Shown: piece after piece, positions 48,898 through 56,794 of the stretch
How positions within the stretch are numbered: the stretch's first letter is position 1
How the letters are laid out: each line of letters begins with the position of its first letter
Source of the DNA: Rubrivivax sp.
GTDB taxonomy: Bacteria > Pseudomonadota > Gammaproteobacteria > Burkholderiales > Burkholderiaceae_C
Assembly (NCBI GenBank): GCA_024641945.1
Contig: JAHECD010000016.1
Location: 1 to 60,240, forward strand
Length of the DNA: 60,240 nucleotides
Direction of reading: 5' to 3'
Translations under genes and position numbers: made by a program
The notes under the pieces: generated by a model
What the model was told of the DNA's origin: nothing
Database searches by the model: none
Seen by the model: only the letters and a program-made list of their open reading frames with translations

Positions 48898-51098
48898 TGC
48901 ATCGGCGCGCCGCCGGTGTCGCCGCGCTGCTCGCCGCGGGCGCCGTCGCGACGCCGGTGCTGGCGCAGACGCCGCCCGCGGCGGAGGACCCCGCGCCGCA
49001 GCGCATCGAGATCAAGGCCGAGCCGGCCAGCGACACCGAGCTGCGACGGCGCGAGCCGGTGGCCAAGACGATCTACGGCCGTGACGAACTCGACAAGTAC
49101 GGCGACCTGAGCGTCACCGACGTCCTGAAACGGTTGCCGGGCATCACGTTGCGCGATGGCAGCCCCCGCATGCGCGGCATGGGCGCCGGCTACACACGCA
49201 TCCTGATCAACGGCGAGCCGGCGCCGCCCGGGTTCTCTCTCGAGAACCTGCCGCCATCGCAGGTCGAACGCATCGAGGTCAGCAAGGGGCCGACGGCCGA
49301 ATTCAGCACCCAGGCCGTGGCCGGCACGATCAACATCATCCTGCGCGACGTGGCACGCCAGCGGCTGCGCGAGATGCGGCTGGCCCTGGGCTACACGGTG
49401 GAGCGCGCCGTGCCTTCGGTGAACGGCCAGATCGCCGACCGTTGGGGCCGCCTGAGCATGGCGCTGCCGATGTCGGCGTACCAATGGAGCGGCGGCAGCG
49501 ACGTCGTCACGCTGCGAGATACCCGTGACGATGCCGGTGCGCCGCAGGCGCTTCGCTCGGTTGCGCAGCATCGGTGGCGCGGCGGTGGCGTGAATTTCGG
49601 CCCCCGCCTGCGCTGGACTGTCGACGACCGATGGTCGATCGAATCGCGCACCTTTGCGCAGCGAAACGAATACCGCAACGCGGGCCGCGCCGCGATCGAC
49701 GTGCTGCTCGGCAGCGACCCGCGCAGTGTGTCGGACGTGACGTCGGGGGTCGGCCGATGGCAGATGGTCCGCACCGGGCTCGCGGCCACCTGGCGCGGGC
49801 CCGCAGGCGACCGGCTCGAAGCGAACGTGGGCGTACAGGCGTCCGGCAACCGGTTCGACAATGTCGGCGCGGGATTCGACCGTGCAGGCGTGCAGTCGGT
49901 CGACTCTCTCAGCAGCGGCCGCACCAGCGAGCAGTCCCGCACCACCAGCGGCAAATATTCGCGCCCGCTCTTCGACACGCACCGTGCCACCTTCGGCTGG
50001 GACCTCGAATCGCGGCGCCGCACCGAACGACGCCGCGTCGTCGACAACGGCGAAGACAAGCTCGTCGGCGACGACGCGTTGCCATTCCGCGCCGGCGTGG
50101 AGCGGCAGGCGCTCTTTGCCCAGGACGAATGGGAGATCGCGCCGCAGTGGGCCACCTATGTGGGCCTGCGCGCCGAGCGCATCGCCACACGAAGCCGCAA
50201 CGCCGATAGCGAAATTCGCAATACGAGCCAGGTCGTCACACCGCTGTGGCACCTGAACTACCGCCTCGACCCCAAGGCGCGCGACATCGTTCGCGCGAGC
50301 CTCACCCGCAGCTACCGCGCGCCGGAGCTGCCTGCGATGATGGCCCGCCCCAATATCAATACCGACTATCCGGCCAACACCACGAACCCCGAGAACGCGC
50401 CGGACCGCGTGGGCAATGCATCGTTGCGGCCCGAGTTGTCGACGGGTCTCGACGTGGCGTACGAAAAGTACCTTGCGGGCGGCGGCGTGGTCAGCGTGGG
50501 CCTCTTTCACCGCCGCATCGACGGGTTGATCCGCAACGTGCTGTCGCGGGAGAACGTGACCTGGGCCAGCGTGCCGCGCTGGGTATCGCGGCCCGTCAAT
50601 CTCGATGGCGCGCGCAGCACCGGTATCGAACTGGAGGTCAAGGGGCGCTCCAACGAACTGCTGCCGGCCGGCTGGTGGTCGCCGCAGGGTCTGAGCCTGC
50701 GCGGCGCGCTCAGCGCCTATCGCTCGCGCGTGAGCGGCTTGCCCGAGCCCTACAACCGGCTCGAAGGCCAGCAGCCCTGGTCGCTGACGGCCGGCTTCGA
50801 CCACGCGGTGGCGGGATGGCCGCTGACCTGGGGCGGCAACATCGCCATCTCACCGGCCTATCGCGTCCAGCAGACGATCGAGCAGCAGGTGGCACAGGGG
50901 CGGTCCAGATCGTTGGATCTCTATGCCATGTGGACCTTCAATCCGGCGGCCGTGCTGCGGGTGGGTGTCAACAATCTGGACGCGCCCGATGCAATGACCG
51001 ATACACGCCTCGTCGACAGCGACGGCCTGGTGCAGAACGCGGCCGTGCGCCGCAGCATGCCGGGGTCGGTCAACGCGAGCCTGAGCCTCAAGTTCTGA
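48897..51098 (+). CDS. TonB-dependent outer-membrane receptor
   Basis: 733 residues. The ATG shares its first base with the tex stop codon (TGATG). The signal peptide ends near PVLAQ (about residue 23). The plug domain (about 55-155) has LSVTDVLKRLPGITLRD, MRGMGAGYTRILINGE and VERIEVSKGPTAEFSTQAVAGTINIIL. The 22-strand barrel follows and ends SLSLKF. It imports a siderophore, cobalamin or another large solute across the outer membrane with TonB energy; no adjacent exbB/exbD, tonB or permease indicates the ligand. Confidence 0.92.
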   Translation: MHRRAAGVAALLAAGAVATPVLAQTPPAAEDPAPQRIEIKAEPASDTELRRREPVAKTIYGRDELDKYGDLSVTDVLKRLPGITLRDGSPRMRGMGAGYTRILINGEPAPPGFSLENLPPSQVERIEVSKGPTAEFSTQAVAGTINIILRDVARQRLREMRLALGYTVERAVPSVNGQIADRWGRLSMALPMSAYQWSGGSDVVTLRDTRDDAGAPQALRSVAQHRWRGGGVNFGPRLRWTVDDRWSIESRTFAQRNEYRNAGRAAIDVLLGSDPRSVSDVTSGVGRWQMVRTGLAATWRGPAGDRLEANVGVQASGNRFDNVGAGFDRAGVQSVDSLSSGRTSEQSRTTSGKYSRPLFDTHRATFGWDLESRRRTERRRVVDNGEDKLVGDDALPFRAGVERQALFAQDEWEIAPQWATYVGLRAERIATRSRNADSEIRNTSQVVTPLWHLNYRLDPKARDIVRASLTRSYRAPELPAMMARPNINTDYPANTTNPENAPDRVGNASLRPELSTGLDVAYEKYLAGGGVVSVGLFHRRIDGLIRNVLSRENVTWASVPRWVSRPVNLDGARSTGIELEVKGRSNELLPAGWWSPQGLSLRGALSAYRSRVSGLPEPYNRLEGQQPWSLTAGFDHAVAGWPLTWGGNIAISPAYRVQQTIEQQVAQGRSRSLDLYAMWTFNPAAVLRVGVNNLDAPDAMTDTRLVDSDGLVQNAAVRRSMPGSVNASLSLKF

Positions 51099-51111
51099 TC
51101 GGCCCCTGAAG

Positions 51112-52185
51112 ATGCGCGCCTTGAAAATCCTGGCCGGCCCGCGCGCGCTGGCACATCTGCGTGATCGAGGGCTGCAGCCTGACGACGTGCGCGTCGTGCC
51201 GGCCGCCGCTGGCGGACCCAAGGGGTTGATCCTGAATCCGCTGGACCGGTACATCTTTGGCCACTGGCTCACCCGATCGACGCAACGAGTGCACCTGCTG
51301 GGCGCATCCATCGGCGCCTGGCGCATGGCGGCAGCGGCAATGCCCGACGCCGATGCGTCGCTCGCGCAGATGGCCGAGGACTACATCACGCAGCGCTACG
51401 AACATGCGCCGGGGCGCGCGCCGACCGCAAGCCACGTGAGCCAGACGCTCGCCCGTCTGCTCCACCAGCGGCTCGGTTTGCACGCCTCGGAAGCGTTGGC
51501 GCATCCGCAGCGTCGTCTGCACATCTTCGCGAGTCGCGGGCGCCACGTGCTGGCGCGCCAGGGTAGGGCGCGGACGCCGCTGGGCTACGCTGGCGCCTTT
51601 CTCGCCAACGCCGCGCGACGCGGTGCGTTGGGTGCATGGATGGAGCGTGTGGTTTTCGGCGATCCGCGGGACGCGCTGCCGCTGCCGCTGTCCGATTTCC
51701 GCACCCAACAAGCCGCGTTGACACCTGCCAACCTGTCGGCCGCCGTGCTGGCGAGTTGCTCGATACCCTTCTGGCTCGACGCGGTGCACGACATCCCGGG
51801 CGGGCCGAGCGGCGCCTATTGGGACGGCGGCATCACCGACTACCACCTGCACCTGAACTACGCCGCGATGGACCGGGGCCTGGTGCTCTATCCGCATTTC
51901 CAGGCGCAGGTGGTCCCGGGTTGGTTCGACAAGGTGTGGAAACGACGCCATCGCTCGACGCCGGCGCTCGATAACGTGGTCTTGCTGGTGCCACATGCCG
52001 ACTGGACCCGTACGTTGCCCGGCGGCAAGCTGCCCGACCGCGGCGACTTCAAGTCCTACGGCGACGATTTCGAGGGTCGCGTGCGCGCGTGGCGCGTTGC
52101 CCTGGCCGAAAGCCAGCGCCTGGCGGACGAATTTGCGGGCCTCGTCGCGACGGGCCGCCCCATCGAGGCCGCGCCACTCGGTTAA
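51112..52185 (+). CDS. Patatin-like phospholipase/acyl hydrolase
   Basis: 357 residues, 13 bases after the receptor gene. Patatin motifs: AAGGPKGL (oxyanion Gly-rich loop), GASIGAW (GxSxG with catalytic Ser) and YWDGGITDYH (DGG with catalytic Asp). It should act as a Ser/Asp lipid acyl hydrolase. There is no signal peptide or membrane helix. Many relatives are named alpha/beta hydrolase or phospholipase. The thrS leader begins 40 bases after its stop. Confidence 0.82.
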   Translation: MRALKILAGPRALAHLRDRGLQPDDVRVVPAAAGGPKGLILNPLDRYIFGHWLTRSTQRVHLLGASIGAWRMAAAAMPDADASLAQMAEDYITQRYEHAPGRAPTASHVSQTLARLLHQRLGLHASEALAHPQRRLHIFASRGRHVLARQGRARTPLGYAGAFLANAARRGALGAWMERVVFGDPRDALPLPLSDFRTQQAALTPANLSAAVLASCSIPFWLDAVHDIPGGPSGAYWDGGITDYHLHLNYAAMDRGLVLYPHFQAQVVPGWFDKVWKRRHRSTPALDNVVLLVPHADWTRTLPGGKLPDRGDFKSYGDDFEGRVRAWRVALAESQRLADEFAGLVATGRPIEAAPLG

Positions 52186-52225
52186 ACTTGAAGCTTCTGC
52201 CATCAGCAAGGACGGGAAAGGCACC

Positions 52226-52270
52226 ATGGTTATGACACCGCGAACTACGCGCTTCGTCACCGAGGTTTAG
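52226..52270 (+). CDS. Threonine-containing leader peptide of the thrS attenuator (14 aa)
   Basis: The peptide MVMTPRTTRFVTEV has four threonines encoded by four different codons (ACA, ACT, ACG, ACC), with two adjacent at 52244-52249. GGGAAAGG lies 4 bases before ATG 52226; ATG 52232 would have better spacing and keeps all four threonines. Stop TAG is at 52268-52270. Directly downstream are a mutually exclusive antiterminator and terminator. Slow decoding when charged tRNA-Thr is scarce should favour thrS transcription. This reading is inferred from position and structure. Confidence 0.7.
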   Translation: MVMTPRTTRFVTEV

Positions 52271-52273
52271 TCG

Positions 52274-52322
52274 GCCGCGCAGTCACGCCTGAAGTCACCC
52301 CCATCCTCTGACAAAGCGCGGC
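52274..52322 (+). promoter_or_regulatory. Candidate antiterminator stem of the thrS attenuator
   Basis: GCCGCGC (52274-52280) pairs with GCGCGGC (52316-52322), plus one flanking G-U pair. The second strand overlaps the left arm of the terminator at 52311-52321, so both cannot form together. GCCGCGC begins 4 bases after the leader stop: a ribosome at that stop would cover it, while one stalled at the Thr codons 52244-52249 would leave it free. This matches classical amino-acid attenuators. Confidence 0.6.
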
Positions 52323-52339
52323 TCACCCCCGCGCTTTGT
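52311..52339 (+). terminator. Intrinsic terminator of the thrS attenuator
   Basis: Perfect 11-bp stem ACAAAGCGCGG (52311-52321) with CCGCGCTTTGT (52329-52339), 7-base loop, followed by TGCTTCTT, a moderate T-rich tract. It ends 18 bases before the thrS start and 8 bases before its ribosome binding site, so it could stop transcription between leader and gene. Confidence 0.7.
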
Positions 52340-52357
52340 TGCTTCTTGGAGAACCCC

Positions 52358-54265
52358 ATGATCACGATCACGTTGCCTGATGGTTCGAAACGCGAATACC
52401 CCGCGCCGTTGACGGTGGCCGACGTCGCCGCATCGATCGGCCCCGGGCTGGCCAAATCGGCGCTCGGCGGGCGCATCGACGGCACGCTGGTGGACACGAG
52501 CCACACCATCGCCGCGGACGCCAAGGTGGCCATCGTCACGGACAAGGATGCCGATGGGCTGGAACTCATCCGCCATTCGACGGCACACCTGCTCGCCTAT
52601 GCGGTGAAGGAACTGTTCCCTGAGGCGCAGGTCACGATCGGGCCGGTGATCGACAACGGTTTCTATTACGACTTCTCGTACAAGCGCCCCTTCACGCCCG
52701 AGGACCTGATCGCGATCGAGAAGCGCATGGGCGAACTCGTGGCGAAGAACGAGCCGGTCTTGCGCCGGGTGCTGCCGCGTGACGAGGCGGTGGCGTATTT
52801 CAAATCGTTGGGGGAGCACTACAAGGCCGAGATCATTGCCGGCATTCCGGCGGGCCAGGAGGTGTCGCTCTACCGCGAAGGCACGTTCGAAGACCTGTGC
52901 CGTGGCCCGCACGTGCCGTCCACGGGCAAGCTGCGGCACTTCAAACTGATGAAGGTGGCCGGCGCCTATTGGCGCGGCGACCACCGCAACGAGATGCTCC
53001 AGCGCATCTACGGCACGGCCTGGGCGACGAAGGACGACCTGCAGAAGTACCTGACGATGCTCGAGGAGGCGGAGAAGCGCGACCATCGGCGCCTCGGCCG
53101 CGAACTCGACCTTTTCCATCTCGACGAACATTCGCCGGGCACGGTCTTCTGGCACCCCAAGGGCTGGACGGTCTGGCAGCAGGTCGAGCAATACATGCGC
53201 CGTGTCTATCAGGACAACGGTTACCACGAGGTCAAGGGCCCACAGATTCTGGACAAGGCGCTGTGGGAGAAGACGGGCCATTGGGACAAGTATCGCGACA
53301 ACATGTTCACGACGGAGAGCGAGAAGCGTGAATACGCGCTCAAGCCGATGAACTGCCCGGGTCACATCCTGATCTTCAAGCAAGGGATCAAGAGCTACCG
53401 CGATCTGCCGCTGCGCTACGGCGAATTCGGCAACTGCCACCGCAACGAGCCCACGGGTGGGCTGCACGGCATCATGCGCGTGCGCGGTTTCACGCAGGAC
53501 GATGGCCACGTCTTCTGCACCGAGGACATGATCCTGCCCGAGTGCGTGGCCTACACGGCACTGCTGCAGAAGGTCTACGCCGATTTCGGCTTCACGGAGA
53601 TCCTTTACAAAGTGGCCACGCGGCCTGACGCACGCATCGGCTCGGACGAGATCTGGGACAAGGCCGAGCACGCCCTGATGGAAAGCCTGCGCCAATCCGG
53701 TGTCGACTTCGTCATCTCGCCCGGCGACGGTGCCTTCTATGGCCCGAAGATCGAGTACACGTTGAAGGACGCACTTGGCCGGCAATGGCAGTGCGGCACG
53801 ATGCAGGTCGATTTCTCGATGGCCGAACGGCTGGACGCCGAATATGTGGCCGAGGACGGCAGCCGGCGCCACCCCGTGATGCTGCACCGGGCGATCGTCG
53901 GCAGCCTCGAGCGCTTCATCGGCATCCTGATCGAGCAGCACGCCGGCGCGCTGCCCGCCTGGCTGGCGCCGTCGCAGGTGGTCATTGCGTCGATCACGGA
54001 CGGGCAGGCCGATTACGCCGCTGAAGTAGCGAAAACGCTGCAAAAACAAGGAGTTAGGGTGCAGCTCGATTTGCGCAACGAGAAAATTAACTATAAAATC
54101 CGGGAGCATTCAATGCAAAAGGTTCCGTACATCCTGGTCGTAGGCGACAAGGAAAAGGCAAACGGGGCCGTTGCGGTGCGCGCCCGGGGCAATCAAGACC
54201 TCGGTGTGATGCCCCTCGCAGACTTCTCCCTGAAGCTGGCTGGAGACATCGCCCGAAAGAGCTGA
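52358..54265 (+). CDS. thrS: Threonine-tRNA ligase
   Basis: 635 residues. ATG 52358 with TTGGAG 6 bases upstream is the start. Domains: TGS (about 1-62, [15 protein letters not shown]), editing domain (about 63-225, with [16 protein letters not shown]), class II catalytic core (about 245-535) with [34 protein letters not shown] and the motif 3 region near [16 protein letters not shown], and the anticodon-binding C-terminus. It charges tRNA-Thr and heads the translation operon. The 3' end (54022-54125) is unusually AT-rich for this genome. Confidence 0.97.
   Translation: MITITLPDGSKREYPAPLTVADVAASIGPGLAKSALGGRIDGTLVDTSHTIAADAKVAIVTDKDADGLELIRHSTAHLLAYAVKELFPEAQVTIGPVIDNGFYYDFSYKRPFTPEDLIAIEKRMGELVAKNEPVLRRVLPRDEAVAYFKSLGEHYKAEIIAGIPAGQEVSLYREGTFEDLCRGPHVPSTGKLRHFKLMKVAGAYWRGDHRNEMLQRIYGTAWATKDDLQKYLTMLEEAEKRDHRRLGRELDLFHLDEHSPGTVFWHPKGWTVWQQVEQYMRRVYQDNGYHEVKGPQILDKALWEKTGHWDKYRDNMFTTESEKREYALKPMNCPGHILIFKQGIKSYRDLPLRYGEFGNCHRNEPTGGLHGIMRVRGFTQDDGHVFCTEDMILPECVAYTALLQKVYADFGFTEILYKVATRPDARIGSDEIWDKAEHALMESLRQSGVDFVISPGDGAFYGPKIEYTLKDALGRQWQCGTMQVDFSMAERLDAEYVAEDGSRRHPVMLHRAIVGSLERFIGILIEQHAGALPAWLAPSQVVIASITDGQADYAAEVAKTLQKQGVRVQLDLRNEKINYKIREHSMQKVPYILVVGDKEKANGAVAVRARGNQDLGVMPLADFSLKLAGDIARKS
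54071..54097 (+). promoter_or_regulatory. Possible internal promoter for infC inside thrS
   Basis: TTGCGC (54071-54076) and TATAAA (54092-54097) are separated by 15 bases within an AT-rich patch of thrS. E. coli also carries infC promoters inside thrS. The short spacing lowers confidence. Confidence 0.3.
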
Positions 54266-54337
54266 TGCGCAGGCGCGCCGTTGTCGTTTTTTGTGTGGCC
54301 CGTTGTTGCCTTGGGGCTGCGTAGAGGGGTTTGAACC

Positions 54338-54886
54338 ATCGCTACCTTCATGGACCGTCGCGTTCCCAATGCGGAGCGCAAGCACAGGCTGAACCGCGAG
54401 ATCATGGCGCCACAGGTGCGCTTGAACGGCGTCGAGAACGAGCCACTGGGCATCGTGCCCATCATGGAAGCCCTGCGAATGGCAGGCGAACTCGATGTCG
54501 ATCTGGTGGAAATTGCAGCCACGGCGGACCCGCCGGTGTGCCGGTTGATGGACTACGGCAAGTTCAAGTACCAGGAGCAGAAGAAGGCGGCGGAAGCCAA
54601 GTCCAAGCAGAAGATCATCGAGATCAAGGAAGTCAAGTTCCGCCCGGGCACCGACGAGGGTGACTACAACATCAAGATGCGCAACCTGCGCCGCTTCATT
54701 GCCGATGACGGCGACAAGGGCAAGGTGACGCTGCGCTTCCGGGGGCGCGAGATCACGCACCAGGACATCGGCATGCGGTTGCTGGAGCGGATCCGCGACG
54801 AACTGGCCGACGTGGCAGTGGTCGAGCACATGCCCAAGCTGGAAGGGCGCCAGATGATCATGGTGCTGGCGCCGAAGAGGAAATGA
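54338..54886 (+). CDS. infC: Translation initiation factor IF-3, apparent AUC start
   Basis: 182 residues if read from ATC 54338. An in-frame TGA at 54332 limits the start to 54335-54350. AGAGGGG (54323-54329) lies 8 bases before ATC 54338 but 20 bases before ATG 54350, so spacing favours ATC. Rare start codons in infC are known: IF-3 rejects them, so excess IF-3 represses its own synthesis. The N-domain ([33 protein letters not shown] linker) and the C-domain ([26 protein letters not shown]) are intact. IF-3 binds the 30S subunit and checks initiation codons. Confidence 0.93.
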   Translation: MATFMDRRVPNAERKHRLNREIMAPQVRLNGVENEPLGIVPIMEALRMAGELDVDLVEIAATADPPVCRLMDYGKFKYQEQKKAAEAKSKQKIIEIKEVKFRPGTDEGDYNIKMRNLRRFIADDGDKGKVTLRFRGREITHQDIGMRLLERIRDELADVAVVEHMPKLEGRQMIMVLAPKRK

Positions 54887-54963
54887 GGAATTCGTCCGCC
54901 GGGTCTGGTCACCCGACGGGCGCAGAGAAGCCGGCGCATCGTCGATGCAATGGCAAGAAGCTG

Positions 54964-55007
54964 CTGCAGGCCATCAAGTACCGCTACCAGCCAGCGGTCG
55001 CCTGCAG
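54964..55007 (+). promoter_or_regulatory. Candidate structured leader upstream of rpmI-rplT
   Basis: In the 143-base gap between infC and rpmI, CTGCAGG (54964-54970) pairs with CCTGCAG (55001-55007). Within this, CCGCT (54981-54985) pairs with AGCGG (54993-54997). The nested fold sits 22 bases before the rpmI start. L20 represses its own operon in E. coli by binding such a leader; this may be the local counterpart. Confidence 0.4.
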
Positions 55008-55029
55008 GGGTGCAATAGAAGGAGCAGTC

Positions 55030-55233
55030 ATGCCCAAGATGAAGACCAAGAGCAGCGCGAAGAAGCGTTTTCGCGTCCGTCCGGGTGGCACCGTCAAGCG
55101 GGGCCAGGCGTTCAAGCGCCATATCCTGACCAAGAAGACGACGAAGAACAAGCGCCACCTGCGTGGCTCGGCAAACGTGCATGAGACCGACAAGGGCCAC
55201 ATCGCCGCGATGCTGCCCTTCGCTGGCCTCTGA
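55030..55233 (+). CDS. rpmI: 50S ribosomal protein L35
   Basis: 67 residues, the family's normal size ([16 protein letters not shown]... and [17 protein letters not shown]). AAGGAG lies about 7 bases before ATG 55030. Highly basic, with no anomalies. It is between infC and rplT, the standard order. Confidence 0.97.
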   Translation: MPKMKTKSSAKKRFRVRPGGTVKRGQAFKRHILTKKTTKNKRHLRGSANVHETDKGHIAAMLPFAGL

Positions 55234-55262
55234 TCCACCACCACTGAACAAGGAGCACACAC

Positions 55263-55619
55263 ATGCCTCGCGTCAAACGTGGTGTCACCGCGCACGCCCG
55301 CCACAAGAAGATCCTGAAGCTCGCCAAGGGTTTCCGCGGCCGTCGCAAGAACGTCTTCCGGATCGCCAAGCAGGCGGTCATGAAGGCCGGGCAATATGCC
55401 TACCGTGACCGCCGGACCCGCAAGCGGGTTTTCCGCCAACTGTGGATCGCCCGTATCAACGCGGCTTCGCGTGAACTCGGCGTGACCTACAGCAAGTTCA
55501 TGGCCGGCCTGAAGAAGGCACAGATCGATATCGACCGCAAGGTTCTGGCCGATCTGGCTGTTCGCGATCCGGCCGCCTTCGGCAGCATCGTTGCCAAGGT
55601 GAAGGCCCATCTGAGCTGA
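55263..55619 (+). CDS. rplT: 50S ribosomal protein L20
   Basis: 118 residues starting [19 protein letters not shown], the conserved L20 start; AAGGAG lies about 10 bases before ATG 55263. L20 binds 23S rRNA early in 50S assembly and is the known translational repressor of this operon in E. coli. An intrinsic terminator follows before pheS. Confidence 0.97.
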   Translation: MPRVKRGVTAHARHKKILKLAKGFRGRRKNVFRIAKQAVMKAGQYAYRDRRTRKRVFRQLWIARINAASRELGVTYSKFMAGLKKAQIDIDRKVLADLAVRDPAAFGSIVAKVKAHLS

Positions 55620-55663
55620 TCGGCCTGCTCCGGCCTTCGCGGGCCGTTGCGGCACAGCACCTC

Positions 55664-55696
55664 GAGGCCGTCACCTGGTGGCGGCCTCTTTTTTTT
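55664..55696 (+). terminator. Intrinsic terminator between rplT and pheS
   Basis: GAGGCCG (55664-55670) pairs with CGGCCTC (55682-55688), the inner CACC/GGTG can extend the stem, and eight T residues follow (55689-55696). It is a strong terminator yet lies 23 bases before the pheS start, so it must be partly read through or regulated. No Phe-rich leader peptide is visible, unlike E. coli pheM. Confidence 0.8.
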
Positions 55697-55718
55697 GTCA
55701 GAACTGAAAACGGTTTCG

Positions 55719-56762
55719 ATGAACGACCTCGATGCCCTGCTGACCCAGGCAACGGCCGACTTTGCCGCGGCGCCCACGGCAGCTGAACTCGAAAACGCAA
55801 AGGCCCGCTTTCTCGGCAAGGCCGGGCGTGTCACCGAGCTGCTCAAGGGACTGGGCAAACTCGGCGTCGACGAAAAGAAGACGCGCGGCGCGGAGATCAA
55901 CCAACTCAAGGCTCGAATCGAATCGGCGCTGAACGCCCGCCGCGAGGCGTTGGCTGCGGCGGAACTCGAGGCCCAGCTCGAGGCGCAAGCACTCGATGTC
56001 ACGCTGCCAGGGCGCGCCCGCGGAATGGGCGGACTGCACCCGGTGAGCCGCGCGATCGAGCGCATCGAGGCCATCTTCGGGTCCATGGGCTTCGACGTGG
56101 CTGAAGGCCCCGAGATCGAAACGGACTGGATGAGCTTCACCGCACTGAACAATCCGGAAAACCATCCGGCGCGGTCGATGCAGGACACGTTCTATGTCGA
56201 CATGAAGGACGCCGAAGGCCTTTGGCTCAACCTGCGCCCGCATACCAGCCCGATGCAAGTGCGCTATGCCAAGGCCCACGCGGCCAGGCACGCCGGCGCC
56301 GATCCGATGCCCGAGATCCGCGTCATCGCTCCGGGCCGCACCTATCGAGTCGACAGCGATGCCACGCATTCGCCCATGTTTCACCAGTGCGAAGGCCTGT
56401 GGATCGGCGAGCACATCAGCTTCAAGGACCTGAAAGTCGTCTTCACTGATTTTCTTCGTCGCTTCTTCGAAGACGATGGGATCGAGACACGTTTCCGCCC
56501 GAGCTACTTCCCGTTCACCGAGCCCAGCGCCGAAATCGACATGGCGTTCGGCAGCGGTCCGCTCAAAGGCAAGTGGCTCGAGCTCGCCGGTTCCGGACAG
56601 GTGCATCCCAACGTGGTGCGCAACTACGGGCTGGATCCGGAGCGCTACATCGGCTTTGCGTTCGGGATGGGCCCGGACCGCCTGGCGATGCTGCGTTACG
56701 GCGTCAGCGACCTTCGGATGTTCTTCGAGAACGACCTTCGATTCCTGTACCAGTTCCGCTGA
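55719..56762 (+). CDS. pheS: Phenylalanine-tRNA ligase alpha subunit
   Basis: 347 residues. ATG 55719 is chosen over an in-frame TTG 24 codons upstream, which lies before the terminator. A coiled-coil N-terminal arm (about 1-85) contacts tRNA. The class II core has [19 protein letters not shown], motif 2 ([24 protein letters not shown]) and motif 3 ([17 protein letters not shown]). It forms an alpha2-beta2 enzyme with PheT. pheT begins 32 bases downstream. Confidence 0.97.
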   Translation: MNDLDALLTQATADFAAAPTAAELENAKARFLGKAGRVTELLKGLGKLGVDEKKTRGAEINQLKARIESALNARREALAAAELEAQLEAQALDVTLPGRARGMGGLHPVSRAIERIEAIFGSMGFDVAEGPEIETDWMSFTALNNPENHPARSMQDTFYVDMKDAEGLWLNLRPHTSPMQVRYAKAHAARHAGADPMPEIRVIAPGRTYRVDSDATHSPMFHQCEGLWIGEHISFKDLKVVFTDFLRRFFEDDGIETRFRPSYFPFTEPSAEIDMAFGSGPLKGKWLELAGSGQVHPNVVRNYGLDPERYIGFAFGMGPDRLAMLRYGVSDLRMFFENDLRFLYQFR

Positions 56763-56794
56763 GCGGCAACGACGCAACGGAGCAAGCAAAGAGC

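Noticed and set aside
52346..52357. TTG 52346 as the thrS start
   Set aside because: The TTGGAG there is the ribosome binding site of ATG 52358; the conserved TGS domain begins at that ATG.
55620..55718. A pheM-like Phe-rich leader peptide before pheS
   Set aside because: All three forward frames were read; TTT codons occur only in the terminator T-run and no short frame with a start and ribosome binding site exists.
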